From Actinokineospora xionganensis (GTDB lineage: Bacteria; Actinomycetota; Actinomycetes; Mycobacteriales; Pseudonocardiaceae), in assembly GCF_014323725.1 (NCBI RefSeq), contig NZ_JABVED010000013.1, positions 288 to 64,287 on the forward strand: a DNA stretch of 64,000 bases, given 5' to 3'. Position numbers and translations under genes: made by a program. Shown one piece after another: positions 8,143 through 15,924 of this stretch. Numbering within the stretch: the stretch's first letter is position 1; the number at the start of each line of letters is the position of its first letter. The notes below the pieces were generated by a model. The model was not told where the DNA came from. It did not search any database and worked only from the letters and a program-made list of their open reading frames with translations.

Positions 8143-8739
8143 GTGGACGACTACTGCGACCGATGCGGCCCCGATGCCCCCGAACGACTCTGCCGTCACG
8201 GCGAGGCGCGGACCGCTTGGTCGATGGTGCCCGTGGACGTCCGCGAGGAGATCGATGACCTCATCTGCCAGCGGCGGATGATCTTCGCGATCGTCGCCTT
8301 CCGGGACAGGGCCGGTATCGAGCCCAAGCCAGGTATCCCGCTGGGTAAGGAACTCGTGGATCACCGGCACGGCATCCTGATCGAGCAGGGCCGGATCACC
8401 GCGCCACCGGAGACCACCGTCGAGGACATGCTCGCCGAGGCCGCGACGCTCGGCGAGGAGGCAGTCGCGGTCGAGGCGTACTGGGACGGCGACTCCTGGG
8501 GCTCGATGGTCTGCGTCTGCGTGATCGTGCGGCGGCCGAGTCGCCATCACGACTCCTTCGACGAAACGTGTCTCGCGGTGTTCCGCGGCCTCGATCCGGT
8601 GGAGGAAGCGGTGCAGAAAGGCCAGGCGGTGGCCGAACGGCTGGGGGTTCCGTTCTTCTTCCCGGCCCCGGAGAAGCAGGATCTCGACCCGCCGCGCTGG
8701 TGGGACACACCGGACGCGGGCCACCTCCCCCTCACCTGA
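8143..8739 (+). CDS. Unknown protein with N-terminal Cys motif
   Basis: A 198-residue soluble protein that I do not recognise. It opens with CDRCG and, ten residues on, CRHG, which could bind one zinc. A central region (residues 40-150) contains IAVVAF- and VCVCVIV-like strands, and it ends in an acidic/aromatic tail (PPRWWDTPD). The start is a GTG at 8143, 15 bases after the FMN reductase stop, without a clear binding site. It may be co-transcribed with the LLM operon. The function is unknown. Confidence 0.65.
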   Translation: MDDYCDRCGPDAPERLCRHGEARTAWSMVPVDVREEIDDLICQRRMIFAIVAFRDRAGIEPKPGIPLGKELVDHRHGILIEQGRITAPPETTVEDMLAEAATLGEEAVAVEAYWDGDSWGSMVCVCVIVRRPSRHHDSFDETCLAVFRGLDPVEEAVQKGQAVAERLGVPFFFPAPEKQDLDPPRWWDTPDAGHLPLT

Positions 8740-8756
8740 TCTCCACACCTTCTCCA

Positions 8757-8785
8757 CCCATGGTCTGTACCTTTCCAACCATGGG
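8757..8785 (+). promoter_or_regulatory. Inverted repeat and -10 box at the beta-lactamase start
   Basis: CCCATGGT (8757-8764) and ACCATGGG (8778-8785) form a perfect 8-bp inverted repeat with a 13-base spacer. Between the arms is TACCTT (8768-8773), a -10 box placed seven bases before the ATG at 8781. A repressor bound here would cover the promoter, and the message would be leaderless. Confidence 0.45.
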
Positions 8786-9665
8786 ACTTGATCACACACG
8801 CCGCACCCTGCTCACCGCCGCCGTCGCCGCCCCGCTCCTCGTGGCGGCGGCAGGCCGGGCGAGTGCGACCAGCGCGCAGCGGACCCTGAGAGAACTCGAA
8901 GCCGGATACCCCGGCCGCATCGGCGTCACGGCCATCAACACCGGGACCGGCAAGACCATCCGCTACCGCGCCCACGAGCGGTTCGCGCTCTGCTCGACGT
9001 TCAAATGCCTCGCGTCAGCCGCGATCCTGCACAAAGCCCGCACCACAGACCCAGGCCTGATGGACCGGGTGATCCACTACACCCACGCCGACCTCGTCAA
9101 GCATTCCCCGGTCACCGAACTGCACGTCGACACCGGCATGACCGTGCGCGCGCTGTGCGCGGCCACCATGACCACCAGCGACAACACCGCGGGCAATCTC
9201 CTGCTGCGCCTACTCGGCGGTCCCTCGGGCATCGGCGAGTTCACCCGCACCCTCGGCGACCGGTGGACCCGGCTCGACCGCTACGAGACCGACCTCAACA
9301 CCAACCTCCCCGGCGACCCGCGCGACACCAGCACGCCCGACGCCATCGCCCGGGACCTGCGGAAACTCGTCCTCGGCGACGCCATGCACCCCGGTGACCG
9401 GGCCGAGCTCACCGGCTGGCTGATCGACAACAAGACCGGCGACGAGCGAATCCGGGCGGGCCTGCCGAAGGGCTGGACGACCGGGGACAAGACCGGCGGG
9501 GGCGACTACGGCGCCCTCAACGACATCGCGGTCACCTGGCCGCCGGGCGCGGCGCCGCTGGTCATCGCCGTCTACACGACCCGCCTTGACCCGACCATTC
9601 CCGGACAGAACCGCGTCGTCGCCGATATCGCGCGTGTGGTCGCCACCGAGCTTCACCCCTACTGA
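8781..9665 (+). CDS. Class A beta-lactamase, probably Tat-exported
   Basis: A 294-residue class A serine beta-lactamase. All catalytic motifs are present: STFK with the nucleophile at about Ser72, SDN at about 133, the omega-loop Glu at about 169 (ETDLN), and KTG at about 237. The N-terminus has paired arginines before a hydrophobic stretch (TRRTLLTAAVAAP) and an AxA site (RASA), which suggests Tat export. I chose the ATG at 8781 because TACCTT lies seven bases before it, typical of a leaderless start; ATG 8760 is an alternative. No blaI/blaR neighbours are present. Substrate profile cannot be inferred. Confidence 0.92.
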   Translation: MGLDHTRRTLLTAAVAAPLLVAAAGRASATSAQRTLRELEAGYPGRIGVTAINTGTGKTIRYRAHERFALCSTFKCLASAAILHKARTTDPGLMDRVIHYTHADLVKHSPVTELHVDTGMTVRALCAATMTTSDNTAGNLLLRLLGGPSGIGEFTRTLGDRWTRLDRYETDLNTNLPGDPRDTSTPDAIARDLRKLVLGDAMHPGDRAELTGWLIDNKTGDERIRAGLPKGWTTGDKTGGGDYGALNDIAVTWPPGAAPLVIAVYTTRLDPTIPGQNRVVADIARVVATELHPY

Positions 9666-9786
9666 AAAGGCTCTGACCAGGCGTGATGCGGCCGTACCCG
9701 GTCGTGGGCGAATGAGGTTCGCCGATCGGTGGTAGTCCACCAATCAACGACCCCATCGCAGACCCCAGCCTGGAACGGGAGCTGGC

Positions 9787-10584
9787 ATGACCCAACCGCA
9801 GCTGACCAACGCCGCCTACCGAGACTCGTCGGAGGGCTACGGACACCTGCGGCCACTGTTCGAGGCGATGGCGGAACTGCCCGCCGACTCCCCGGAGCGC
9901 ACCGACCTCCGGGAGCGGCTCGTGACCGGGCACCTGCCCATCGCCGAGCACATCGCCCAGCGGTTCAGCCACCGCGGCGAGTCGCACGACGACCTGCTGC
10001 AGGTGGCGACCGTGGGGCTGCTCAACGCGATCGACCGATTCGACCCCGACCGCGGCACGGACTTCCTGTCCTTCGCCATCCCCACCGTGATGGGCGAGGT
10101 GCGCAGGCACTTCCGCGACTCCGGGTGGGCCATCCGGGTGCCGCGCAGGCTGCAGGAACGCCACCTCGCGGTGACCGCGGCGGGCTCGAAGCTGTCGCAG
10201 ACCCTCGGCCGCGCGCCCACCCCCCGCGAGATCGCCGCCCACCTGGGGATCTCCGCCGAGGAGGTGTACGAGGGCCTCGAAGCGGGCGCGGTGTACCGCT
10301 CCCGCTCGCTCGACGAGATGATCGGCCCCGACGAGGACGCCGCGCCCGTGGCCGACCGGATCGGCGTCGAGGACGAGGCGTTCCACGACGTGGAGAACAA
10401 CGAGACGCTGCGCCCGCTGCTGGGCAGGCTGCCCGCGCGGGAACGCCGGATCCTGCTGTTGCGCTTCTACGGCAACCTCACCCAGACCGAGATCGCCGCG
10501 CGCGTCGGGCTGTCCCAGATGCACGTGTCGCGCCTGCTCAGCAAGACCCTGCAGACGCTCCGCAAGGGAATCACCCAGCCGTGA
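9787..10584 (+). CDS. sigF: SigF/SigB-family general stress sigma factor
   Basis: A 265-residue group 3 sigma factor. Region 2 is seen in HDDLLQVATVGLLNAIDRFD and FLSFAIPTVMGEVRRHFRD, region 3 in GRAPTPREIAAHLGIS, and the region 4 HTH in LTQTEIAARVGLSQMHVSRLL. The ATG follows GGGAGCTGGC. No anti-sigma or anti-anti-sigma gene is adjacent, so its switch must lie elsewhere. The next three genes (membrane protein, CBS protein, SRPBCC protein) carry sequences close to the SigF consensus, which makes them likely local targets. Length and regions fit the family. Confidence 0.92.
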   Translation: MTQPQLTNAAYRDSSEGYGHLRPLFEAMAELPADSPERTDLRERLVTGHLPIAEHIAQRFSHRGESHDDLLQVATVGLLNAIDRFDPDRGTDFLSFAIPTVMGEVRRHFRDSGWAIRVPRRLQERHLAVTAAGSKLSQTLGRAPTPREIAAHLGISAEEVYEGLEAGAVYRSRSLDEMIGPDEDAAPVADRIGVEDEAFHDVENNETLRPLLGRLPARERRILLLRFYGNLTQTEIAARVGLSQMHVSRLLSKTLQTLRKGITQP

Positions 10585-10595
10585 GCGCCGTTCAG

Positions 10596-10621
10596 GTATG
10601 AACCGACGCCACCCGGGGTAC
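10596..10621 (+). promoter_or_regulatory. SigF-like promoter of the membrane protein gene
   Basis: GTAT (10596-10599), 16 bases, GGGTAC (10616-10621). This resembles the actinobacterial SigF/SigB consensus GTTT-N15-GGGTAT and sits directly behind the sigF stop codon. Confidence 0.5.
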
Positions 10622-10647
10622 TTGCCTGGTGTCGGAAGGAGTACCTG

Positions 10648-11421
10648 ATGACCAGCTATGACCCGGATGTCAGCGCATCCAGAGAGCTCACCACGAGCTC
10701 GGACGTACCCCGGCGGCGTGGCGCCATCAACGGCCTGCTGCTGGTGCTGCTCGGGGCGTGGGGTGCCTTGATCCCCCTGATCGGGCCGTACTTCTCGCTC
10801 GCGTACACCCCGGACACGGCTTGGACGTTCACCGGCAACCGGCTGGTGCTCAACATCCTGCCCGGTCTGGCCGTGCTGCTCGGCGGTCTTGGCCTGATGG
10901 CCACCAACCGGCGCGGTGGCGGCGTGTTCTGGGGCTGGCTCGCCGCGGTCGGCGGCGCCTGGTTCATTCTCGGCCCCGCCGTCAGCAGGCTGTGGAACAA
11001 CGGCACCCCGGCCACCGGTGAGCCGGTTGGCTCGTCGACGGCCGCCCAGGTGTTGACCGAGATGGCGTTCCACACCGGGCTCGGCGCGCTCATCGTGTTC
11101 CTCGCGGCGGTGGCCCTTGGCCGCTTCACCATCCGTGAGCGGACCTTTGACACGTACACCGTGGCCGACGAGGCCCAGGTGGACGAGGACTCGGCCCGGG
11201 CACGGATCGATGAGACCCGGCGTGCCGAACCCCAGACGGTCGAACCCGCGAGCCCGATCGACCCGCGCACCAACGAAGTCCCGCAGCCGCGCGACGTTCC
11301 GCAGCGTGACGTGCTGCAGCCCAACGTGGCCCAGCGTGAGGTGCCACCGCGCACCGCGCCGCCGCGCGAGGTCCCGCATCCGATCGACGTGGACGAACCG
11401 CCGAATCGACGCGGGCGGTAA
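10648..11421 (+). CDS. Four-helix membrane protein with long Pro/Arg-rich tail
   Basis: A 257-residue protein. After a 25-residue polar start come four hydrophobic segments (about 27-47, 68-86, 92-112 and 134-155). The last 90 residues are hydrophilic and repetitive (VPQPRDVPQRDVLQPNV and similar), rich in Pro, Arg and Glu and probably disordered in the cytoplasm. It starts at an ATG behind GGAAGGAG. It lies immediately downstream of sigF with a SigF-like promoter in between, suggesting a role in envelope stress, but I recognise no characterised family. Confidence 0.75.
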   Translation: MTSYDPDVSASRELTTSSDVPRRRGAINGLLLVLLGAWGALIPLIGPYFSLAYTPDTAWTFTGNRLVLNILPGLAVLLGGLGLMATNRRGGGVFWGWLAAVGGAWFILGPAVSRLWNNGTPATGEPVGSSTAAQVLTEMAFHTGLGALIVFLAAVALGRFTIRERTFDTYTVADEAQVDEDSARARIDETRRAEPQTVEPASPIDPRTNEVPQPRDVPQRDVLQPNVAQREVPPRTAPPREVPHPIDVDEPPNRRGR

Positions 11422-11424
11422 CCC

Positions 11425-11487
11425 GAGCCGGAGAACGAAGAACCCCACCGCGCCCGACGCGCGGTGGGGTTCTTCGTTCTCCGGCTC
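11425..11487. terminator. 29-bp bidirectional terminator hairpin
   Basis: A perfect 29-bp stem (11425-11453 with 11459-11487) around a 5-base loop lies between the convergent membrane protein and CBS genes. The right arm reaches into the CBS stop codon. It is exceptionally long for an intrinsic terminator. Confidence 0.9.
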
Positions 11488-11902
11488 AGTCGGTCGAGAT
11501 GGCCTTGAGCAGGTCCCCGACCGGTCGGTCGGGCAGCGCCCGGGCCACGTCGGCCTGCGCGATGATGCCCACGAGATCGTCCCCGTCCAGGACCGGCACC
11601 CGGCGCACGCTGTGGTCGGCCATGGCGCTCAGCACGGCCTCCACGTCGTCGTCGACGCGGACCGTCACGGCGTCGCCCTGGGCCAGCTCACCGGCGTGCA
11701 TGGCCATCGGGTCCTTGCCCTCGGCCAGCACCTTCACCACGATGTCGCGGTCGGTCAGCATCCCCTTGAGCGTGTCGTCCTCACCCCGGATCGGCAGCGA
11801 CCCGACGCCCAGCCGAGCCATGGCGCGAGCCGCGTCCATCACGGTGTCGGACGCGCGCACGCAGGTGACGTCCGCTGTCATCAGTTCCCTGGCAGTGATC
11901 AT
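11486..11902 (-). CDS. Two-CBS-domain protein
   Basis: A 138-residue protein made of two CBS motifs (residues about 7-60 and 72-128), including DTVMDAARAMARLGVGSLPI, MLTDRDIVVKVLAEGKD and HSVRRVPVLDGDDLVGII. Such stand-alone CBS pairs bind adenine nucleotides and often belong to dormancy or stress regulons in actinobacteria. The ATG follows AAAGGAGCGAC. Upstream on its own strand is GTTG-N14-GGGTAG, a SigF-like promoter, consistent with the nearby sigF. The protein it may sense for is unknown. Confidence 0.88.
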   Translation of the reverse strand: MITARELMTADVTCVRASDTVMDAARAMARLGVGSLPIRGEDDTLKGMLTDRDIVVKVLAEGKDPMAMHAGELAQGDAVTVRVDDDVEAVLSAMADHSVRRVPVLDGDDLVGIIAQADVARALPDRPVGDLLKAISTD

Positions 11903-11925
11903 GTCGCTCCTTTCCCTTCCTCGGG

Positions 11926-11949
11926 CTACCCAGAGCGAGTCGGTTCAAC
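11926..11949 (-). promoter_or_regulatory. SigF-like promoter of the CBS gene
   Basis: Read on the - strand: GTTG (11949-11946), 14 bases, GGGTAG (11931-11926). Its -35 flank (TGAACCGAC) is shared with the promoter at 10596. Transcription would start about 17 nt before the ATG at 11902. Confidence 0.55.
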
Positions 11950-11957
11950 CACGGCAC

Positions 11958-11983
11958 GTGTAGGTCTCAGCCGACAGGGGTAG
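11958..11983 (+). promoter_or_regulatory. SigF-like promoter of the SRPBCC gene
   Basis: GTGT (11958-11961), 16 bases, GGGTAG (11978-11983), 35 bases before the ATG at 12018 and divergent from the CBS promoter. Confidence 0.45.
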
Positions 11984-12017
11984 GTCACGGGTGTAGCCCA
12001 CGACCTAAGGAGTGCGA

Positions 12018-12581
12018 ATGACCACGATCGAGAAGTCTGTCGACGTGACCGCGCCGGTGTCCACGGTCTACAACCAGTGGACCCAGTTCGAGTCGTTCCC
12101 GGCGTTCATGGACGGCGTGGACCGGGTCATCCAGGTCACCCCCACGCGCAACCACTGGGAGACCACGATCGGCGGGGTGCACCGCGAGTTCGACACCGAG
12201 ATCACCGAACAGCACCCGGATGAGCGCATCGCGTGGAAGTCGGTGGCGGGCCAGGAGCAGGCCGGTGTGGTGACGTTCCACCGCCTCGACGACAAGACCA
12301 CGCGGGTCAACCTGCAGATGGAGTACGAGCCGGACACGCTCACGGAGAAGGCGGGCGCCGCGCTCGGGGTGATCGGGCACCGCATCGACGGCGACCTGCA
12401 CCGGTTCAAGGAATTCATCGAGGGCCAGGGCCACGAGACCGGCGCGTGGCGTGGCGACGTGCGGCGCCCGCCGCAGCAGGGTGACGGACCGACCCTCGCC
12501 GGGCCGGGTGCGCCGCCGGAGACCAGCGTGCCGCCGCTGCCGCCGGGCCAGGACCCGAACCGCCCGGACTCGCTGCGCTGA
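12018..12581 (+). CDS. SRPBCC-family (cyclase/dehydrase-like) protein
   Basis: A 187-residue protein whose first 145 residues have the START/SRPBCC pattern: EKSVDVTAPVSTVYNQWTQF, a central FMDGVDRVIQV, and a long C-terminal helix HRIDGDLHRFKEFIE. The last 40 residues are proline-rich and probably disordered (GAPPETSVPPLPPGQD). The ATG at 12018 follows CTAAGGAG; the GTG at 12012 is too close to that site. It is divergent from the CBS gene with a SigF-like promoter, so it is probably a stress protein binding a hydrophobic ligand. The ligand is unknown. Confidence 0.85.
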   Translation: MTTIEKSVDVTAPVSTVYNQWTQFESFPAFMDGVDRVIQVTPTRNHWETTIGGVHREFDTEITEQHPDERIAWKSVAGQEQAGVVTFHRLDDKTTRVNLQMEYEPDTLTEKAGAALGVIGHRIDGDLHRFKEFIEGQGHETGAWRGDVRRPPQQGDGPTLAGPGAPPETSVPPLPPGQDPNRPDSLR

Positions 12582-12691
12582 CTCGGAGCCGAACCTGAAG
12601 GGCGACTCCAGCCGAGGGCTTCGCGCTGCCGAGGCCACCGGTCCGGGCGCATACTGGCTGTTCCAAACGGACATACGAAAGGTGGCCGCGG

Positions 12692-13252
12692 GTGACTTCG
12701 GCAGACCGGACCGGGCGGTTCAGCCCACTGGAATGGGTCGGCATCCTCGCCGGGCTCGGCGCCCTCGTCGTCAGTTTCTTCCCCTGGCAACGGGTCACCG
12801 GCCAGTTCGCCGACATGGTGGAGCAGATCGGATTCCGCACGACGTCGACGGCGTGGAGCAGCGGCCCGGTCGCCTGGCTCGCCGTTCTCGCGCTGTTGCT
12901 CGCCGCGGCTTTGCTGCTGGCACGGGCGTTCGGCGTTCGACTGCCCGGTGTGTCGGTGGTGTGGCTGCTGCTCGCGGTCACGGCGGTGGTGCTGGTGATC
13001 ATCCGGTGGGTGACGCTGCCGGAACTCGACCCGGCCCGGCTCGCCCTGCTCAACCTGAACCCGGAAGACGTCGTCTCCAACGCCGGGCCGGGCCTGTTCC
13101 TGTGCCTGGCCATCGCGATCGTGTCGATGGCGGCGGCGGTCGCCCGAATCCGGACAGCGGGCAGGCCGGCGGCGCGGACGGCGCCGGTCAGGCCTCCGGC
13201 GGCAGCACCAGCCGCCGAAAGAGCCGATCAAGATCGGCATCCGGATCGCTAG
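12692..13252 (+). CDS. Four-helix integral membrane protein, unknown
   Basis: A 186-residue protein with hydrophobic segments at about 15-31, 58-78, 84-105 and 138-155, and a short basic/Ala-rich C-terminal tail. It has a GTG start behind AAAGGTGG. I know no function for it. Its last 65 bases overlap the end of the convergent DUF3037 gene, so the two genes cannot both have a terminator between them. Confidence 0.7.
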   Translation: MTSADRTGRFSPLEWVGILAGLGALVVSFFPWQRVTGQFADMVEQIGFRTTSTAWSSGPVAWLAVLALLLAAALLLARAFGVRLPGVSVVWLLLAVTAVVLVIIRWVTLPELDPARLALLNLNPEDVVSNAGPGLFLCLAIAIVSMAAAVARIRTAGRPAARTAPVRPPAAAPAAERADQDRHPDR

Positions 13253-13574
13253 TCAACCCCGTGTGGGTGGGCGAAGTCTGAACCAGAGTGCTGCGTGGCG
13301 CGGTCAGCCACCGGAACCGCCGCCCTGGGGTGATCTCGGTGACCGGGCCTGCCTCGTCGGACTCGCAGCTGCCGCAGAGATGGTCGAGGCTGTCGGCCAA
13401 CACTTCCAGGTCGATCCCGGGGTCCAGCGCGCGCAGCCGGTCCGGGTCCACGTGGGTCCGGCACCGCAGGTAGTCCAGCGGCGCGCAGTAAAGCAGGATG
13501 CCGATGTTGATCGACTCGCCCCGGTCCTGGCGGGGAACCGCGCGCAACAAGGCGTACTCAAACACGTGCGGCAC
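13188..13574 (-). CDS. DUF3037 family protein
   Basis: A 128-residue protein of the DUF3037 family (YALLRAVPRQDRGESINIGIL is the typical start). The GTG start lies inside the end of the upstream HipA-like kinase gene (17-base overlap), so they are co-translated. The DUF3037-HipA pairing is common in actinobacteria and elsewhere; the role of DUF3037 is unknown, though pairing with a HipA-fold kinase suggests a modulator or partner. The gene end overlaps the convergent membrane protein gene by 65 bases. Confidence 0.85.
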   Translation of the reverse strand: MPHVFEYALLRAVPRQDRGESINIGILLYCAPLDYLRCRTHVDPDRLRALDPGIDLEVLADSLDHLCGSCESDEAGPVTEITPGRRFRWLTAPRSTLVQTSPTHTGLTSDPDADLDRLFRRLVLPPEA

Positions 13575-14343
13575 GAGCGGCCTCCAGGGTCTCGACCCAG
13601 CGCGGCGAGGACGCCAGCCGTGATTCGAAAAAGGCGGTGTAGGCGGCTCGGAGCTCCGTCGGCGTCATGCCGTCCTGCACGAGCCACGCGTCGGGGACGA
13701 TGGCGAGCACGTCGCGGAGCACGTCGCGGGTGATCAGGGGCTTGAGTTCGGCGTCCGCATCGGCGACCGAACCGGCGACCGGCATCATCACGTGGTCGGC
13801 GCCGTCGTAGCGGTAGTCCGCCGAAGGCTTCCAGCCCGCCGACCAGCCATGGTGGAAATACAGGGCGGCGCCGTGGTCGATCAGCCAGACATCGCGGTGC
13901 CACAGCAGCAAGTTCGGGTTGCGCCAGCTCCGGTCGACGTTGAGCACCAGCGCGTCGAACCACAGCAGGTGCGCCGCCAGGTCGGGGCCGGGATCGCGCA
14001 CCAGCGGGTTGAAGTCGAACACCCCGGGCAGGTAGTCGAATCCCAGGTTCAGGCCACCGCTGGCCCGCAGCAGGTCCTGGACCTCCTGGTCCGGCTCGGC
14101 ACGGGCGAGTTCGGGGTCAAGGTCGGCCAGCACGATCTCCGGCACCCGGAAACCCAGCGCCCGCGCCAGTTCCCCGACGACCAGCTCCGCGACGAGCACC
14201 TTGATGCCCTGTCCCGCGCCCCGGAACTTCAGGACGTACATGCCCAGGTCGTCGGCCTCGACCAGCCCGGGCAGCGACCCGCCTTCACGTAGCGGGGTGA
14301 CGTACCGGGTGGCGACCACGGTGCGCGGGTTCGGAATGGTCAC
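13558..14343 (-). CDS. HipA-family kinase
   Basis: About 261 residues. It has the compact HipA-like kinase layout: a YVLKFRGAG strand with the ATP-contacting lysine, a helix carrying the conserved acid (VAELVVGELARALGF), the catalytic-loop stretch WFDALVLNVDRSWRNPN and the metal-binding VWLIDHGAAL. Unlike E. coli HipA there is no HipB next to it; its partner is the overlapping DUF3037 gene. The start is uncertain: GTG 14343 has CATGAT six bases upstream and could be leaderless, while GTG 14364 is the longer option. The target is unknown. It lies 26-47 bases behind the ECF sigma gene. Confidence 0.82.
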   Translation of the reverse strand: MTIPNPRTVVATRYVTPLREGGSLPGLVEADDLGMYVLKFRGAGQGIKVLVAELVVGELARALGFRVPEIVLADLDPELARAEPDQEVQDLLRASGGLNLGFDYLPGVFDFNPLVRDPGPDLAAHLLWFDALVLNVDRSWRNPNLLLWHRDVWLIDHGAALYFHHGWSAGWKPSADYRYDGADHVMMPVAGSVADADAELKPLITRDVLRDVLAIVPDAWLVQDGMTPTELRAAYTAFFESRLASSPRWVETLEAARAARV

Positions 14344-14389
14344 CCCCGCATCATGCCGTGGCACCGCGCGACCGACCCGGTGGACACCC

Positions 14390-15580
14390 TCAAGCGGTCA
14401 ACGTCTCCCGCCGCCGACACAGCAGTTCACGCTCAGCGGCGTTGTCCGCGCGGGCGATCGCGGCGTCGTAGGCGTCCGCCGCCTGTTCGACCCAGCCGAG
14501 GCGGCGGAGCAGGTCGGCCCGGATGGCGTGGAACAGGTGGTACGCATCGAGGTTCAGGTCGTCGACGATGGCCAGTGCCGCCCTGGGCCCGGCGACCTCG
14601 GCGACGGCGACCGCGCGGTTGAGCGCCACGATCGGGGTCGGGGCCATGGCGAGCAACTGGTCGTAGAGGGCGACGATCTGCGGCCAGTCCGTGTCGACGG
14701 CTGACGCGGAGTCGCTGTGGACGGCGTTGATCGCCGCCTGGAGCTGGTACGGCCCCGGCGCTCCCCGCCGCAGGCACCAGCGGACGAGGGCCTGGCCCTC
14801 GGCGATCAGGTGGCGGTTCCAGCGGGTGCGGTCCTGGTCGCGCAGCAGGACCACGGCGCCATCGGTGTCCGTGCGCGCGGCCGATCGGGAGGCGGTGAGC
14901 AGCATGAGGGCGAGCAGCCCGACCACCTCCGGCTCCTCCGGCATCAGCTCGACGAGCAGCCTGCCGAGCCGGATCGCCTCCGCGCACAAGTCGTCGCGCA
15001 CCAGTTCCCCGCCGGAACTGGCCAGATAGCCCTCGTTGAACACCAGGTAGACCACCGCGAGCACCGGCCGCAGCCGGGCCGCCAGGTCGTCCGGCACCCG
15101 GTAGGGAATCCCCGCGTCGCGGATCTTGCCCTTGGCGCGCACCAGCCGCTGCGCCATCGTCGGTTCCGGGACAAGGAACGCGCGGGCGATCTCCGCGGTG
15201 GTCAGCCCGCCGAGCAGCCGCAGCGTCAACGCCACCTGCGCGGCCGGGGCCAACGCCGGGTGGCAGCAGGTGAAGATCAGCCGCAGCCGGTCGTCGCCCA
15301 CCACGCCCTCCTCCCCCGGTTCGTCGACCGCGAGGATGGCCGCGGCCTGCCGCTCCGCTCGGGTGGACTCACGGCGCAGCCGGTCGATGGCGCGGTTGCG
15401 GGCCGTGGTGATGATCCACCCGGCCGGGCTCGGCGGCGGTCCGCTCGACGGCCACCGCTTGACCGCCTCGGCGAAGGCGTCCTGCACGGCCTCCTCCGCG
15501 AGGTCGATATCGCCGAAGGCCCGGACCAGCACGGACACCGCGCGCCCGTACTCCTCGCGGAAGACGCGGGCGATGTCCAT
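14390..15580 (-). CDS. ECF42-type sigma factor with C-terminal extension
   Basis: A 396-residue extracytoplasmic-function sigma factor. Sigma region 2 is DIDLAEEAVQDAFAEAVKRW, and region 4 is LGGLTTAEIARAFLVPEPTM. A helical extension of about 200 residues follows, with NEGYLASSGG and QAAINAVHSDSA, as in group ECF42. In that group the extension is needed for activity and the partner genes encode DGPF (YCII-like) proteins, exactly as here: the start overlaps the stop of a DGPF gene (ATGA). There is no anti-sigma factor. The ATG at 15580 was chosen for the overlap and because the family begins there. Confidence 0.92.
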   Translation of the reverse strand: MDIARVFREEYGRAVSVLVRAFGDIDLAEEAVQDAFAEAVKRWPSSGPPPSPAGWIITTARNRAIDRLRRESTRAERQAAAILAVDEPGEEGVVGDDRLRLIFTCCHPALAPAAQVALTLRLLGGLTTAEIARAFLVPEPTMAQRLVRAKGKIRDAGIPYRVPDDLAARLRPVLAVVYLVFNEGYLASSGGELVRDDLCAEAIRLGRLLVELMPEEPEVVGLLALMLLTASRSAARTDTDGAVVLLRDQDRTRWNRHLIAEGQALVRWCLRRGAPGPYQLQAAINAVHSDSASAVDTDWPQIVALYDQLLAMAPTPIVALNRAVAVAEVAGPRAALAIVDDLNLDAYHLFHAIRADLLRRLGWVEQAADAYDAAIARADNAAERELLCRRRETLTA

Positions 15581-15924
15581 CAGGTTCCCTGCAGCGGCCG
15601 GACCTCGATCGGCAGGGTGGTGATCTCGGCAAGCCTGCGGCCCCACGCCACCGCCGCGTCCAGGTCGGGCGCCGTGATCACGGTGAACCCGCCCAGGTGC
15701 TCCTTGCCCTCGACGAACGGCCCGTCGGTCATGAGCAGCTCCGAATCCCTCACCCGGACCACGGTGGCCGTGCTCGGCGGGTGCAGGCCGGCGCCGAACA
15801 CCCAGGCGCCCGCGTCGCGCAGTTCCTGGTTCCAGGCCAGCAGCTCACGCATGATCGGCTCGAGGATCTCCGCGGGCGGCAGGTCCCCGTCGGGCTGGTA
15901 GACGCTGAGCAGGTACTGCTTCAT
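15580..15924 (-). CDS. DGPF/YCII-family protein
   Basis: A 114-residue alpha-beta protein of the YCII superfamily with the signature LLMTDGPFVEGKEHLGGF (the DGPF motif). It starts MKQYLLSVYQPDG. Genes of this type are the standard partners and targets of ECF42 sigma factors; their biochemical role is not established. It overlaps both neighbours by four bases, the RibD-like gene upstream and the sigma factor downstream. Confidence 0.92.
   Translation of the reverse strand: MKQYLLSVYQPDGDLPPAEILEPIMRELLAWNQELRDAGAWVFGAGLHPPSTATVVRVRDSELLMTDGPFVEGKEHLGGFTVITAPDLDAAVAWGRRLAEITTLPIEVRPLQGT

Noticed and set aside
9562-11448. 628-codon frame on the - strand
   Set aside because: Antisense to sigF and the membrane protein gene, with no recognisable domain.
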